Assembly: GCA_024653795.1 (NCBI GenBank)
Contig: JANLHY010000507.1
Coordinates: forward strand, 1-19,913
From: Candidatus Brocadiaceae bacterium
Lineage (GTDB): Bacteria; Planctomycetota; Brocadiia; Brocadiales; Brocadiaceae
Reading direction: 5' to 3'
Length of the DNA stretch: 19,913 nt
Program-made: the position numbers and the translations under genes
Part shown: piece by piece, positions 7,297 to 13,789 of the stretch
How the letters are laid out: each line of letters begins with the position of its first letter
How positions within the stretch are numbered: position 1 is the first letter of the stretch
The notes under the pieces: model-generated
Seen by the model: the letters and a program-made list of their open reading frames with translations, nothing else
Databases searched by the model: none
What the model was told of the DNA's origin: nothing

Positions 7297-7560
7297 ATGA
7301 TCATTACAAGGAAGATACTTGCACATATGCTTATAAAATATATAAACAGGGAAATAGATTTATCGAATCTTATAAATTGGGCAGAGGATATGATCGTTGA
7401 CGCTAACTTTGAAGATGAGCATTTTGAACTTTTACGAGATATTCTTGCCAGGATAGGGTTTGCAGACGTGCGTGAATTTGGGCTTAGCTGGGATGATTGT
7501 TCCGATTATCTTCATAAGCTTGGATACGATATAAAAGTAGCGGTGTCGGAAGTATCATAA
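7297..7560 (+). CDS. Small conserved-looking acidic protein of unknown function
   Basis: An 87-residue protein that I cannot name. It reads as a genuine folded protein: an amphipathic helical N-terminus (KYINREIDLSNLINWAEDM), an acidic middle (DANFEDEHFELLRDILARIG) and a segment ADVREFGLSWDDCSDYLHKLGY. It has the style of small bacterial proteins with the pattern 'LxxWAED...LRDIL..IG.ADVREFGL'. Its start is ATG at 7297; a second ATG at 7327 has a better AAGGA upstream but long spacing. It is divergent from hicB, with about 109 bp between them. Within the proposed cassette array it would be an antisense-oriented gene. Toxin-antitoxin or immunity-type roles are possible from context only. Confidence 0.6.
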   Translation: MIITRKILAHMLIKYINREIDLSNLINWAEDMIVDANFEDEHFELLRDILARIGFADVREFGLSWDDCSDYLHKLGYDIKVAVSEVS

Positions 7561-7581
7561 TCCAACGATCCGGAAGAGAAA

Positions 7582-7606
7582 TGCGGGGCAAGGCTTTTAA
7601 CCTTGC
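7582..7606. repeat. Short hairpin after the 87-residue gene
   Basis: GCAAGG (7588-) and CCTTGC pair around a CTTTTAA loop. There is no T-run after it, so it is a poor candidate for an intrinsic terminator. It is more likely another small palindromic repeat. Confidence 0.4.
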
Positions 7607-7767
7607 AGAGTAGCTTCTGGAAATTTAAAATGCCCGGCGAAATTACCAATAGCCTCCCGTTGCAAATGGTCTTGTTGATCGCCAGCAAACTCTACTAAAG
7701 GGGGCATATTTGTTTGATAATTTGGAACTGTTATGTGTATTTATCAACTTTAATTTGACCGACCGGA

Positions 7768-7835
7768 GTGTAACGTTTGAGCTAAGCGGCGTGGCGGCTT
7801 TCCATGCCACGTCCGCCTTGAGCGACTTGTTAGGT
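7768..7835 (-). other. Integron attC recombination site (68 bp)
   Basis: Read on the minus strand: ACCTAAC core (RYYYAAC), spacer AAGT, CGCTCAAGGCGGACGTGGC, a 7-nt variable centre, then GCCACGCCGCTTAGCTC, spacer AAAC, and the closing core GTTACAC (GTTRRRY with one mismatch). The two inner arms pair closely (GTGGC/GCCAC, CCGC, GCT), leaving single extra bases on one arm. Such extrahelical bases are the hallmark that lets the integron integrase recognise the folded bottom strand. The TAA stop of the HNH nuclease gene lies inside the first core. The site therefore has the right orientation and place to be the 3' recombination site of a cassette carrying that gene. Confidence 0.75.
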
Positions 7836-8564
7836 GTTCTTTCTTTCAATGGCTTTTTCGATAAGTTCTTTTACAAATTCAGGAATTGTCTGCCCTGAGT
7901 CTTTAGCGTCAATTTTCAGTTTTTTGTATTGTTCTACTTCCTTGCCTTGCCATATCAAATCAAGCCGTCTAACCTGTCGCATTGCAACATGAGAATACTC
8001 TTCGGGATATGCCCAGTAACAAGAAAGACAAATTTCCTTCTTTTTCAGTGTCTGCCAATTTTCGCAGTGTTCGCATGACCAAGACTTTGCACGATTTGCA
8101 GAACCGGAAAGCAACATGAAATCATCTGGATTTTGTTCGACGCTTTCACCGTCACCACCAACCTCGTAAGGCACGCGGTGGTCTATCTGAAGCTCGCCTT
8201 CATCCATATCTTCAAGATAGATAAAGCATTTACAACCATATTTCTCGATGAGATATTCTTTAATTTTCTTGGAAAGACCAGTTCGCCCGGACAACTTCCT
8301 GAACCTTTTCTTACTTACATCTCCAAAGCGATATGCCGCAATTTTCCTGCCGTCAGAACCTGTTACACGAAAAGTCTCAAGTGGAATACCATGCTCTCTC
8401 GCATCTCGAACCGCTCTTGGAGGGTGGTTATACCCGTATTTTTCTTTCAATTCTTCTGTTGTGATATGCCCATGCTTTAAAATATGGTCAATAACCGTCT
8501 TGGGACGTTTCGCGGTAACAGTCCTGCAAAGATCAAGGAATTCTTTTGGATATTTTTGCGGCAT
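7830..8564 (-). CDS. HNH-type restriction endonuclease
   Basis: A 244-residue protein. The N-terminal part (about 20-60, VIDHILKHGHITTEELKEKYG) looks like a winged helix for DNA binding. The central part holds the HNH nuclease core: LQIDHRVPYEVGGD (Asp128-His129), then NPDDFMLLSGSANRAKSWSC with Asn157. A zinc-binding knuckle of two CxxC pairs follows (Cys164/167 and Cys179/182). The C-terminus is a helical tail. It starts 32 nt inside the 3' end of the adenine methyltransferase gene on the same strand, the usual arrangement of a type II restriction-modification pair, so it most likely cuts DNA at the site the partner protects. The recognition sequence cannot be read from the protein. Its stop codon forms part of an attC core, making the pair part of a likely integron cassette. 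Confidence 0.85.
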   Translation of the reverse strand: MPQKYPKEFLDLCRTVTAKRPKTVIDHILKHGHITTEELKEKYGYNHPPRAVRDAREHGIPLETFRVTGSDGRKIAAYRFGDVSKKRFRKLSGRTGLSKKIKEYLIEKYGCKCFIYLEDMDEGELQIDHRVPYEVGGDGESVEQNPDDFMLLSGSANRAKSWSCEHCENWQTLKKKEICLSCYWAYPEEYSHVAMRQVRRLDLIWQGKEVEQYKKLKIDAKDSGQTIPEFVKELIEKAIERKNT

Positions 8565-9480
8565 AACGTCTTCTGGTCTCCATCAGAACAAGTTGTTTTG
8601 TTTCCCGTTTTCTGTGGAAATACGGTGAAGCTTTAACCTCGATGGCTAAGCGTGGTGATAAATATAAAGATTCAACGGTAATAGCATCGCGTCCAAGCAA
8701 AGTTGCCTGAGAGGAGCGGCCTGCTTCTAACTCAATTAGGGTAAGGGAAAGGCGCTCAGGTAGGCGATTGCCAAAGGTCTTATTGCCTGTCCTCCCATCG
8801 TAGCTGACTGCATAACGGATCTGACGGACATTCAATTCTGATAATGCTGCTAAAAACTCCTCATAAGATATACCTGAAAAATAGCGCGAATCTCTATCGC
8901 CGCATACTCCCTGATAAGGAGGGTCCATATAAACAACATCATCCTCATTGACATTTGATAGAACATCTTTGTAGTCAAGTGATGATATTACAGATTTCCC
9001 TTTCAATAGGGTAGAAACACCAAAAATATTATCTCTCATTGTTTCTGGACGTGTACCGTGACGCCTCTTGTCGGGGCTCTGATTAAACAGTCCTTCAGTA
9101 TTGTATCGCACGGAACCTTTTGCACAACGCGCAAGCAAATAAAGGAATAATCTGGGGTCTCCTGTTCGGTTGAAATCTTCCCTAACACGATAATAATGTT
9201 CTATTGTATCATCATGCTGTTGATTCCAAATTGTTTCGTAATAATTGGCTATTTCTACAGGGTGGTTAATAATTAAGCCAAGCAATTCAGCAAGGGGCTT
9301 GTTTAAGTCATTTATCCAATATGAATTAGCCTTTCCTCTTGCAGCGCATGCTATTGAAATTGCCGCTGAGCCGGAAAAGGGTTCTACAAGTCTTGGAAAT
9401 TTAATAGGAAAGTAGCGAAGAATGATTGATGCAAGGCTTCTTTTGCTTCCCTGATATTGTATTGGATGCGGTAGTTTCAT
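8533..9480 (-). CDS. DNA adenine N6-methyltransferase, Dam/D12 class, of a type II R-M system
   Basis: A 315-residue S-adenosylmethionine-dependent adenine-N6 DNA methyltransferase. The D12/Dam-class order is clear: N-terminal PIQYQGSKR element, SAM-binding motif I PFSGSAA (about 34-40), and catalytic motif IV DPPY at 186-189 (VVYMDPPYQG). The length fits the class. It sits directly before and overlaps the HNH nuclease gene, so I take it as the protective methylase of that restriction enzyme rather than a housekeeping Dam. Making the methylase gene first fits the need to protect host DNA before nuclease appears. A TATAAT -10 box lies upstream at 9509-9514 on the minus strand, without a clear -35. 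A GTTRRRY-type heptamer (GTTAAGT, 9516-9522) near it could be the 5' boundary of the cassette, but such short matches arise by chance. Confidence 0.9.
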   Translation of the reverse strand: MKLPHPIQYQGSKRSLASIILRYFPIKFPRLVEPFSGSAAISIACAARGKANSYWINDLNKPLAELLGLIINHPVEIANYYETIWNQQHDDTIEHYYRVREDFNRTGDPRLFLYLLARCAKGSVRYNTEGLFNQSPDKRRHGTRPETMRDNIFGVSTLLKGKSVISSLDYKDVLSNVNEDDVVYMDPPYQGVCGDRDSRYFSGISYEEFLAALSELNVRQIRYAVSYDGRTGNKTFGNRLPERLSLTLIELEAGRSSQATLLGRDAITVESLYLSPRLAIEVKASPYFHRKRETKQLVLMETRRRYAAKISKRIP

Positions 9481-9648
9481 GTTATAAATTCCATTTTGCC
9501 GTTTTTATATTATACACTTAACATTTATTTTTATCTTTCATTCTGCAAATTTCTGCATATTTCGTTTGATATAGCGTATGCCAGCTAAAATCAGCAGTAT
9601 CACACCGAATATTTGGAGATATTTTTAATATAATATTACCTAACAATT

Positions 9649-9803
9649 GCGGTCGGACACAGATAAACACTGATTTACACTGATTTTTCAACGACATAAA
9701 TAATCACAGGTAATCACCTAATGGGTGAGTTAAACAAAAGAATTAAGTCATTATTTTATCTGCGCTTATCTGTGTTAATCTGTGTCCCATTGCAGAATTT
9801 AGG
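9649..9803. repeat. Inverted dispersed repeat of the ACACAGAT...ATCTGTGT type
   Basis: GGACACAGATAAACACTGAT (from 9655) and its inverted partner ending GTTAATCTGTGTCCC (to 9787) match at about 23 of 30 positions. Weaker complementarity extends to CTAAC at 9649 and GAATTTAG at about 9803. About 65 bp separate the arms. Both arms are built from the short periods ACAGAT / ATCTGTG. This kind of low-complexity intergenic repeat is widespread in some bacterial genomes. No gene lies between the methyltransferase and argC. Confidence 0.6.
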
Positions 9804-9861
9804 TATAAAGTAAATTGAGATTGTTTTTTAATCTTACCGGTTTGGATTGGGAGACACAACG

Positions 9862-10896
9862 GTGTTGAAAGTAGGAATTATCGGCGCCACGGCCTATACA
9901 AGCCTTGAACTTATAAAAATCCTCCTGCGTCATCCAGAGGTGAAGATTACGTATCTCGGTGTGCGACGGACTGGCCGTCCGAAGATATCTGATATTTTCC
10001 CGGCCTTAAAAGGACTGCTTGATATGCCCTGTGAAACGATTGAGCAGAAAGAAATGCCGGGAAATATCGACCTTGCCTTTATTACCTTGCCGCCGACCAT
10101 CTCTATGCAGTACGTCCCGCTTTTTATCCAGAAGGGGATCAAGGTTATAGATTTTAGCGCCGATTACCGTTTCCGTGATAAATCGCTTTACGAAAAGTGG
10201 TACAAGGCGCAGCATACAGACAGCAAAGGTATAGAGACAGCCGTGTACGGCCTTCCAGAGCTTTTTCGGAACGAGACAAGAAAGACTAATCTAGTGGGCA
10301 ACCCCGGCTGCTATACCACTGCCACAATATTGGCGTTAGCTCCCTTGCTTATGAAAGGGCTTGTCCATTCAGAAGATATAATTGTGGATGCCAAGTCGGG
10401 TATATCAGGGCGCGGGCGTGAACCCAAAGAGGATACGCACTATTGCGAATGTAACGAAAACATCGAAGCATACAGCGTGGGAGGACATCGCCACAGTCCG
10501 GAAATCGAACATATCCTGTCCATCAAAACAAACCAAAAGGTTTCTATCCAATTTGTCCCGCACCTCATTCCCATGAATCGTGGCATTCTGTGCACCGTCT
10601 ATGCCAAACCGAAAGGAGGGGTGAACGGCCGTTCGTCCCTGCATGACGATGAGGTACATAAACTTTACAGGGAATTTTACGGTAAAGAACCCTTCGTTCG
10701 CCTCAAAGAAGGCAACGAAATGCCCAGGACGAAAGATGTAATTTACACAAACTTCTGCGATATTGCTACAAAGGTAACCGAAAACCGCATCATCATCCTT
10801 TCTGTTATAGACAACCTCATCAAAGGCGCATCAGGCCAGGCCGTGCAGAACATGAACGTCATGTGCGGATTTGATGAAAAGATGGGATTGTTATAA
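9862..10896 (+). CDS. argC: N-acetyl-gamma-glutamyl-phosphate reductase
   Basis: ArgC reduces N-acetylglutamyl-5-phosphate with NADPH to the semialdehyde, the third step of arginine biosynthesis, in the cytoplasm. About 344 residues, the usual length. The N-terminus has the nucleotide-binding GIIGATAYTSLEL (the family's G-x-x-G-Y-T-G-x-E-L). The catalytic cysteine lies in NLVGNPGCYTT (residue 150 from this start). The GGHRHSPEIE and FVPHLIPMNRGI motifs are typical. I choose the GTG at 9862-9864: GGAG lies 8 nt upstream, while the longer TTG frame from 9847 would place that Shine-Dalgarno inside the gene, and family proteins begin close to the V-x-I-I-G-A element. It is alone on the plus strand between repeats; other arg genes are not in the window. 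Confidence 0.95.
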   Translation: MLKVGIIGATAYTSLELIKILLRHPEVKITYLGVRRTGRPKISDIFPALKGLLDMPCETIEQKEMPGNIDLAFITLPPTISMQYVPLFIQKGIKVIDFSADYRFRDKSLYEKWYKAQHTDSKGIETAVYGLPELFRNETRKTNLVGNPGCYTTATILALAPLLMKGLVHSEDIIVDAKSGISGRGREPKEDTHYCECNENIEAYSVGGHRHSPEIEHILSIKTNQKVSIQFVPHLIPMNRGILCTVYAKPKGGVNGRSSLHDDEVHKLYREFYGKEPFVRLKEGNEMPRTKDVIYTNFCDIATKVTENRIIILSVIDNLIKGASGQAVQNMNVMCGFDEKMGLL

Positions 10897-10924
10897 GCAA
10901 AGCATCTGCAGATTGTTCCTTGCA

Positions 10925-11001
10925 TGTCATTCCCGCATGCTTTTAGCGGGAATCCAACCCATTTATGACGCATCTGGATTCCCGTTTACACGGGAATGAC
11001 A
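10925..11001. repeat. Double-hairpin dispersed repeat (TCATTCCCG family)
   Basis: The 32-bp left arm beginning TGTCATTCCCGC (10925-10956) and the 27-bp right arm ending CGGGAATGACA (10975-11001) are inverted copies. Each arm also folds on itself (ATTCCCGC/GCGGGAAT and ATTCCCGT/ACGGGAAT). Such ATTCCCGC palindromes are dispersed repeats in many bacterial genomes. Lying 29 bp after argC it may also slow or end transcription, although there is no T-run. Confidence 0.65.
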
Positions 11002-11016
11002 AAATAATAGAAAATT

Positions 11017-11044
11017 GCTGCCAAAGGCAGCCTAATTTATGACG
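11017..11044. repeat. Hairpin repeat shared with 19660-19680 and with the flank at 1005-1018
   Basis: GCTGCC-AAA-GGCAGC (11017-11031) is a perfect 6-bp hairpin, followed by CCTAATTTATGACG. The 21 bases 11017-11037 recur in inverted orientation at 19660-19680 with one mismatch, and CCTAATTTA(A/T)GACG also follows the different hairpin at 979-1005. Three copies in 20 kb point to a genome-wide dispersed repeat. Confidence 0.6.
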
Positions 11045-11120
11045 AACGGAAAAAAGCAGATGCCGTAGATTGCATCTCAGGGATATAGAGGAAATCGAGG
11101 TAACGATTTTACAGTTTTAT

Positions 11121-11214
11121 TTATTTTTCAAGTAAGAGCGCCTTAAATTCTGCCTGAACAAAGTGGTCATCAGCAGCAAGGGCATCGTGTATCTACAAAT
11201 ATTTTCTTGGGCAT
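11121..11214 (-). pseudogene. Relic of a PIN-domain (VapC-like) toxin with internal deletion
   Basis: The first nine codons read MPKKIFVDT, the standard start of PIN-domain ribonuclease toxins including the first conserved Asp. The frame then breaks; one frame over, the next codons read HDALAADDHFVQAEFKALL and end LEK-stop, a standard PIN C-terminus (His-x-x-Ala-...-HF-x-x-F). Everything between (roughly 100 or more residues, including the other acidic catalytic residues) is gone. The junction lies at about 11183-11190 within ATACACGAT. The start ATG overlaps the stop of the preceding antitoxin relic as TAATG. The product cannot be active. Confidence 0.7.
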
Positions 11215-11315
11215 TATCGTTTATCAGTTCCGTAGAGATAGTGATCGTGATTACGCGCCCAATCTTCGATACCTACATCCGTAGCGGATTCTGCTATCTT
11301 ATCAAAAACACTATT
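11214..11315 (-). pseudogene. Relic of the antitoxin partner (C-terminal end only)
   Basis: An open stretch without a start codon reads ATDVGIEDWARNHDHYLYG and ends TDKR-stop. The DWA-x-x-HDHYLYG close is characteristic of small antitoxin-like proteins encoded just before PIN toxins. The rest of the gene is missing upstream, where the parE stop codon at 11311-11313 begins. With the following PIN relic and the TAATG overlap it forms the remains of a VapBC-type operon fused to the end of the intact Phd/ParE operon. Confidence 0.6.
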
Positions 11316-11643
11316 TTAAGTCAGTAAGTCTTTTTAAGAGTATATCTTCAATATTTTGACGTGAATCCAATATTGATAAAACGTATACGCTTTTCCCCGA
11401 TATTCTGTAAATTACTCTCCATGGAGATATTATTAATTCACGGTATTGTAAGATTCCATGATCCCGTAACTCCTGAACGATACGACCCCGTTCAGGTAGA
11501 GTATAGAGGCTGGAGGCTTTTTGTCTTATCTTTTTGAAAACATTTGATGCGTTAACAGGGCTGTCTTCGGCAACATATTCAATAATATTTCTTAGATCAT
11601 TCTCAGCAACATGAGACCATATAACTTCATATTTGTCGCTCAT
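11311..11643 (-). CDS. RelE/ParE-family toxin
   Basis: A 110-residue toxin of the RelE/ParE superfamily, basic, without membrane segment. Seen: YEVIWSHVAENDLRNIIEYVAEDSP (first helix pair), the turn LYTLPERGRIVQELRDHGI, and REL-I-ISPWRVIYRISGKSVYVLSILDSRQN, a pattern of the ParE-type branch. ParE-branch members poison gyrase, RelE-branch members cleave mRNA on ribosomes; I lean to the ParE branch from its E-R-G-R...Y-R-x-L..P.R..Y pattern and close. It starts at ATG overlapping the stop of the antitoxin gene by 4 nt (ATGA, 11640-11643), a typical toxin-antitoxin arrangement. All of its expected length is present, so it is probably active and held by the antitoxin. Confidence 0.88.
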   Translation of the reverse strand: MSDKYEVIWSHVAENDLRNIIEYVAEDSPVNASNVFKKIRQKASSLYTLPERGRIVQELRDHGILQYRELIISPWRVIYRISGKSVYVLSILDSRQNIEDILLKRLTDLK

Positions 11644-11921
11644 TTCAACTTTGCTTTCAGCATGGTATCAATCCCTTTAAACACATCCTCCTGGGATTTT
11701 GATTTACCGCTCCTTATGTCCTCTTCGCCTTGGGAGATCAGCTTTAATATCCCAATGGCATTCCGCATATTCTCATAACTTTTAGGATCTTGCAGTACGG
11801 CCTTAGGCTCCCCGTTTTGGGTAATGATAACAGGCCGATGGGTTTCATTTATTTGTTTTAGCAAGTCGGCTGCTTTTGCCTTAAGAAAGGTAACTGGTTT
11901 TATATCTGTTTTAATATTCAT
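11640..11921 (-). CDS. Phd/YefM-family antitoxin
   Basis: A 93-residue antitoxin of the Phd/YefM fold. Seen: TFLKAKAADLLKQINETHRPVIITQNGEPKAVLQDPKSYE, the conserved N-terminal dimerisation and DNA-binding domain with the typical ITQNG-x-P-x-AVL motif. The C-terminal part (about 60-93) would wrap the ParE-like toxin. Phd-type proteins bind their own promoter alone or with the toxin. A strong GGAGGTGG ribosome-binding site lies just before the ATG. The antitoxin is made first, the toxin next, overlapping by 4 nt. Confidence 0.9.
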   Translation of the reverse strand: MNIKTDIKPVTFLKAKAADLLKQINETHRPVIITQNGEPKAVLQDPKSYENMRNAIGILKLISQGEEDIRSGKSKSQEDVFKGIDTMLKAKLK

Positions 11922-11942
11922 TTTACCACCTCCGGTCCTTTT

Positions 11943-11970
11943 ATGGTACCAAATTAAGACCGTATGTCAA
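11943..11970 (-). promoter_or_regulatory. Promoter and likely operator of the Phd/ParE operon
   Basis: On the minus strand a perfect -35 TTGACA (11965-11970) and -10 TACCAT (11943-11948) are 16 bp apart. The -10 lies inside the near-palindrome ATGGTACCAA. The same 11 bases ATGGTACCAAA occur again at 12052-12062, about 109 bp upstream of the promoter, which fits a duplicated operator for an autoregulating antitoxin. This role is inferred. Confidence 0.6.
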
Positions 11971-12251
11971 GGTCAATCTTTTTATAGCATGCTGTAAGCC
12001 ACAAGAGGATGGCCCGATAGCCAAAGGTTTGTGAAGTCAATAGGACACAGCATGGTACCAAAGAAGGTACTTGCCAGGGGCGTAAGGAATTCATCGTTCA
12101 AGCATGTCCTCATATAAATGGAGGATAATTCCTAGCGTATGCTGAAATAAAGATTTCCCCCTCGCCTCGTAATAAATTCTCAAACCTTATAACGAAATAT
12201 AGTCGTGTTTTTCACCATAATTCTATTCATTTTTGGTTGACATCATACAAT
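11971..12251. other. Intergenic stretch between the TA operon and the glycosyltransferase-like gene
   Basis: No intact gene. A short stop-bounded frame on the minus strand (about 12105-12195) reads YYEARGKSLFQHTLGI and then LHLYEDMLER-stop. It has protein-like composition but no start or context, so it may be a gene scrap. The second copy of ATGGTACCAAA lies at 12052-12062. Confidence 0.4.
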
Positions 12252-12929
12252 TTATATTTTGTAATTTTCATTTTTCACTTCCGGCTTGTTCGGGTTAGGT
12301 GAATAGCGATACAAATCTTCTATTGTGTCAATATCTACTAATGTCTTCAAAATACTGCACGATAAATTATTTTTCTGTATTTTTTCCATTGTCTGCTCAA
12401 ATACCCGATCTGTGCTCCAGTCAATATCAACAAATAAATCAGATGCAGGTCTTGACATACCTAAGAGGTAGTAACCGCCATCCTTGCACGGCCCGATAAC
12501 AATATTTTTCTCTTTTAAAATGTCAAAGGCGTTTTCAATCAAGGTCGCATCTATCTCTGGACAGTCCGTCCCTATGATTATGCATTTTTTACAGCCTTTT
12601 TCTTGCAATATTTGTCTAAAGGCATTAGATATCTTTTCTCCCAAATTCCTGCCTTCTTGAGGGCTAAACTGTGTCTTTACTCCCCGATTGCCATGTATGA
12701 AGGGTTTTAGCCAATCCATAATTTCCGTTTCCTTGTCAGCAGGTGTGAAAAAGATATGTACATCATATGTTCCTGGATTTTTCGTAAAAATGTTTTTGAT
12801 AACATTTTCAGCAAGTGATTTGTAAACCGCACATGCCTTTTCATCCCCAAGAGCCTTTGCCAGGCGGGTCTTTACCTTTCCAGGTTCAGGATATTTTATA
12901 AAAACAATTAAGGCATTTTCCATTTTCAC
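12252..12929 (-). CDS. DUF2064/TIGR04282-family glycosyltransferase-like protein
   Basis: A 225-residue protein of the TIGR04282 (DUF2064) group, GT-A fold nucleotide-sugar transferase relatives. Motifs: N-terminal VFIKYPEPGKVKTRLAKAL (nucleotide-binding start of the fold), IIIGTDCPEID (the metal-binding DxD-like region) and GPCKDGGYYLLGM. The sugar donor and acceptor are not predictable. Its ATG overlaps the stop of the rhamnose-reductase gene by 4 nt (12926-12929), so it is the third gene of a translationally coupled operon with a dTDP-rhamnose enzyme and an MsbA-type exporter. This favours a role in surface glycoconjugate assembly. The C-terminus is a short charged tail. Confidence 0.85.
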   Translation of the reverse strand: MKMENALIVFIKYPEPGKVKTRLAKALGDEKACAVYKSLAENVIKNIFTKNPGTYDVHIFFTPADKETEIMDWLKPFIHGNRGVKTQFSPQEGRNLGEKISNAFRQILQEKGCKKCIIIGTDCPEIDATLIENAFDILKEKNIVIGPCKDGGYYLLGMSRPASDLFVDIDWSTDRVFEQTMEKIQKNNLSCSILKTLVDIDTIEDLYRYSPNPNKPEVKNENYKI

Positions 12930-13789
12930 CGCATAGCTTTGGAAATATATTCCCTTAAAGCCTCTTGCCAGGGTCGCATTTTCTGGCCGGTTGTCGTGGT
13001 ATATTTTGTACCGTCCAGGGAAGAGTTCCGGGGAACCCTGGCGGCACGTTTGTAATCTGCGGTTTTTAGAGGAAGAATGGATACCTGATTACCCGTTAAT
13101 TCAAAAATCTTTTGCGCCCACTCATAGCGTGAACACGTTCCCGAATTTGTCACATGATATATACCCCGGAGGTCTTTCGAGATAGCAGTTCGTATTGCAT
13201 CCGAAAGGTCTGTGGTATACGTGGGACTTCCGTGCTGGTCGGTAACGACGGACACCGAACGGTTTTTCCTTCCCAGTTCCAGGATGGTAGTTACAAAATT
13301 CTTTCTATAAGGACCAAAGAGCCATGCAGTTCTGATAATGACGCAATTGCCATTTATTTCCTGTACGGCAATCTCTCCTTCAAGTTTTGACTTGCCATAG
13401 ACGGAGAGGGGATGGGGTTTGTCGGTTTCGAGGTAAGGCTCATTCTTCATGCCGTCGAATACATAATCGGTGCTGATATGGATAACTTTTGCCCCTGTTT
13501 GTTTCCCTGCCAGCGCTACATTTCTCGCCCCACGGGCATTGACAGCAAATGCCTCAGAAATCTGTGTTTCGCATGCATCTACATTTGAAAACGCAGCGCA
13601 GTTGACAATGACATCCGGCTTGACTTGCGCAATAAATTTTGCGGTATCCTCACCGTGCGTGATATCCGCATGCTCACGATCCACAGCAATAACCTCGTTG
13701 CCAGAATTTTGGGGATCAGAAAGGCTGGATAATCGATTGACGAGGTCTCTGCCAAGCATGCCATGGGAACCAATAACGAGTATTTTCAT
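12926..13789 (-). CDS. rfbD: dTDP-4-dehydrorhamnose reductase
   Basis: RmlD/RfbD reduces dTDP-4-dehydro-L-rhamnose with NAD(P)H to dTDP-L-rhamnose, the activated sugar for lipopolysaccharide and other polysaccharides, in the cytoplasm. The 287-residue extended short-chain dehydrogenase has the nucleotide-binding GSHGMLG at 7-13, the substrate-side STDYVFDG at 106-113 and the catalytic YxxxK at Tyr131/Lys135 (SVYGKSK). The later GSPTYTTDLSDAI motif is typical of RmlD. All are intact. It overlaps the ABC transporter gene (13786-13789) and the glycosyltransferase-like gene (12926-12929) by 4 nt each, showing coupled translation. RmlA, RmlB and RmlC are not in the window and must lie elsewhere. 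Confidence 0.95.
   Translation of the reverse strand: MKILVIGSHGMLGRDLVNRLSSLSDPQNSGNEVIAVDREHADITHGEDTAKFIAQVKPDVIVNCAAFSNVDACETQISEAFAVNARGARNVALAGKQTGAKVIHISTDYVFDGMKNEPYLETDKPHPLSVYGKSKLEGEIAVQEINGNCVIIRTAWLFGPYRKNFVTTILELGRKNRSVSVVTDQHGSPTYTTDLSDAIRTAISKDLRGIYHVTNSGTCSRYEWAQKIFELTGNQVSILPLKTADYKRAARVPRNSSLDGTKYTTTTGQKMRPWQEALREYISKAMR

Noticed and set aside
7643..7849. A 68-codon open frame on the minus strand
   Set aside because: It runs through the attC site and overlaps the nuclease stop; such frames across attC sites are common by-products and show no family resemblance.
9516..9522. GTTAAGT (minus strand) as the 5' boundary of the R-M cassette
   Set aside because: A seven-base degenerate match is expected by chance; no attC half-structure lies beside it. 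Kept only as a note in the methyltransferase entry.
9649..9740. ACCTAACAATTGCGG as a possible third attC on the plus strand
   Set aside because: No paired closing core or inner boxes; the sequence is explained by the ACACAGAT-type inverted repeat whose ends are CTAA and TTAG.
10925..11001. The argC downstream double hairpin as a classical Rho-independent terminator
   Set aside because: Hairpins are strong but no T-run follows, and the sequence belongs to a dispersed repeat type; terminator function is possible but not supported.
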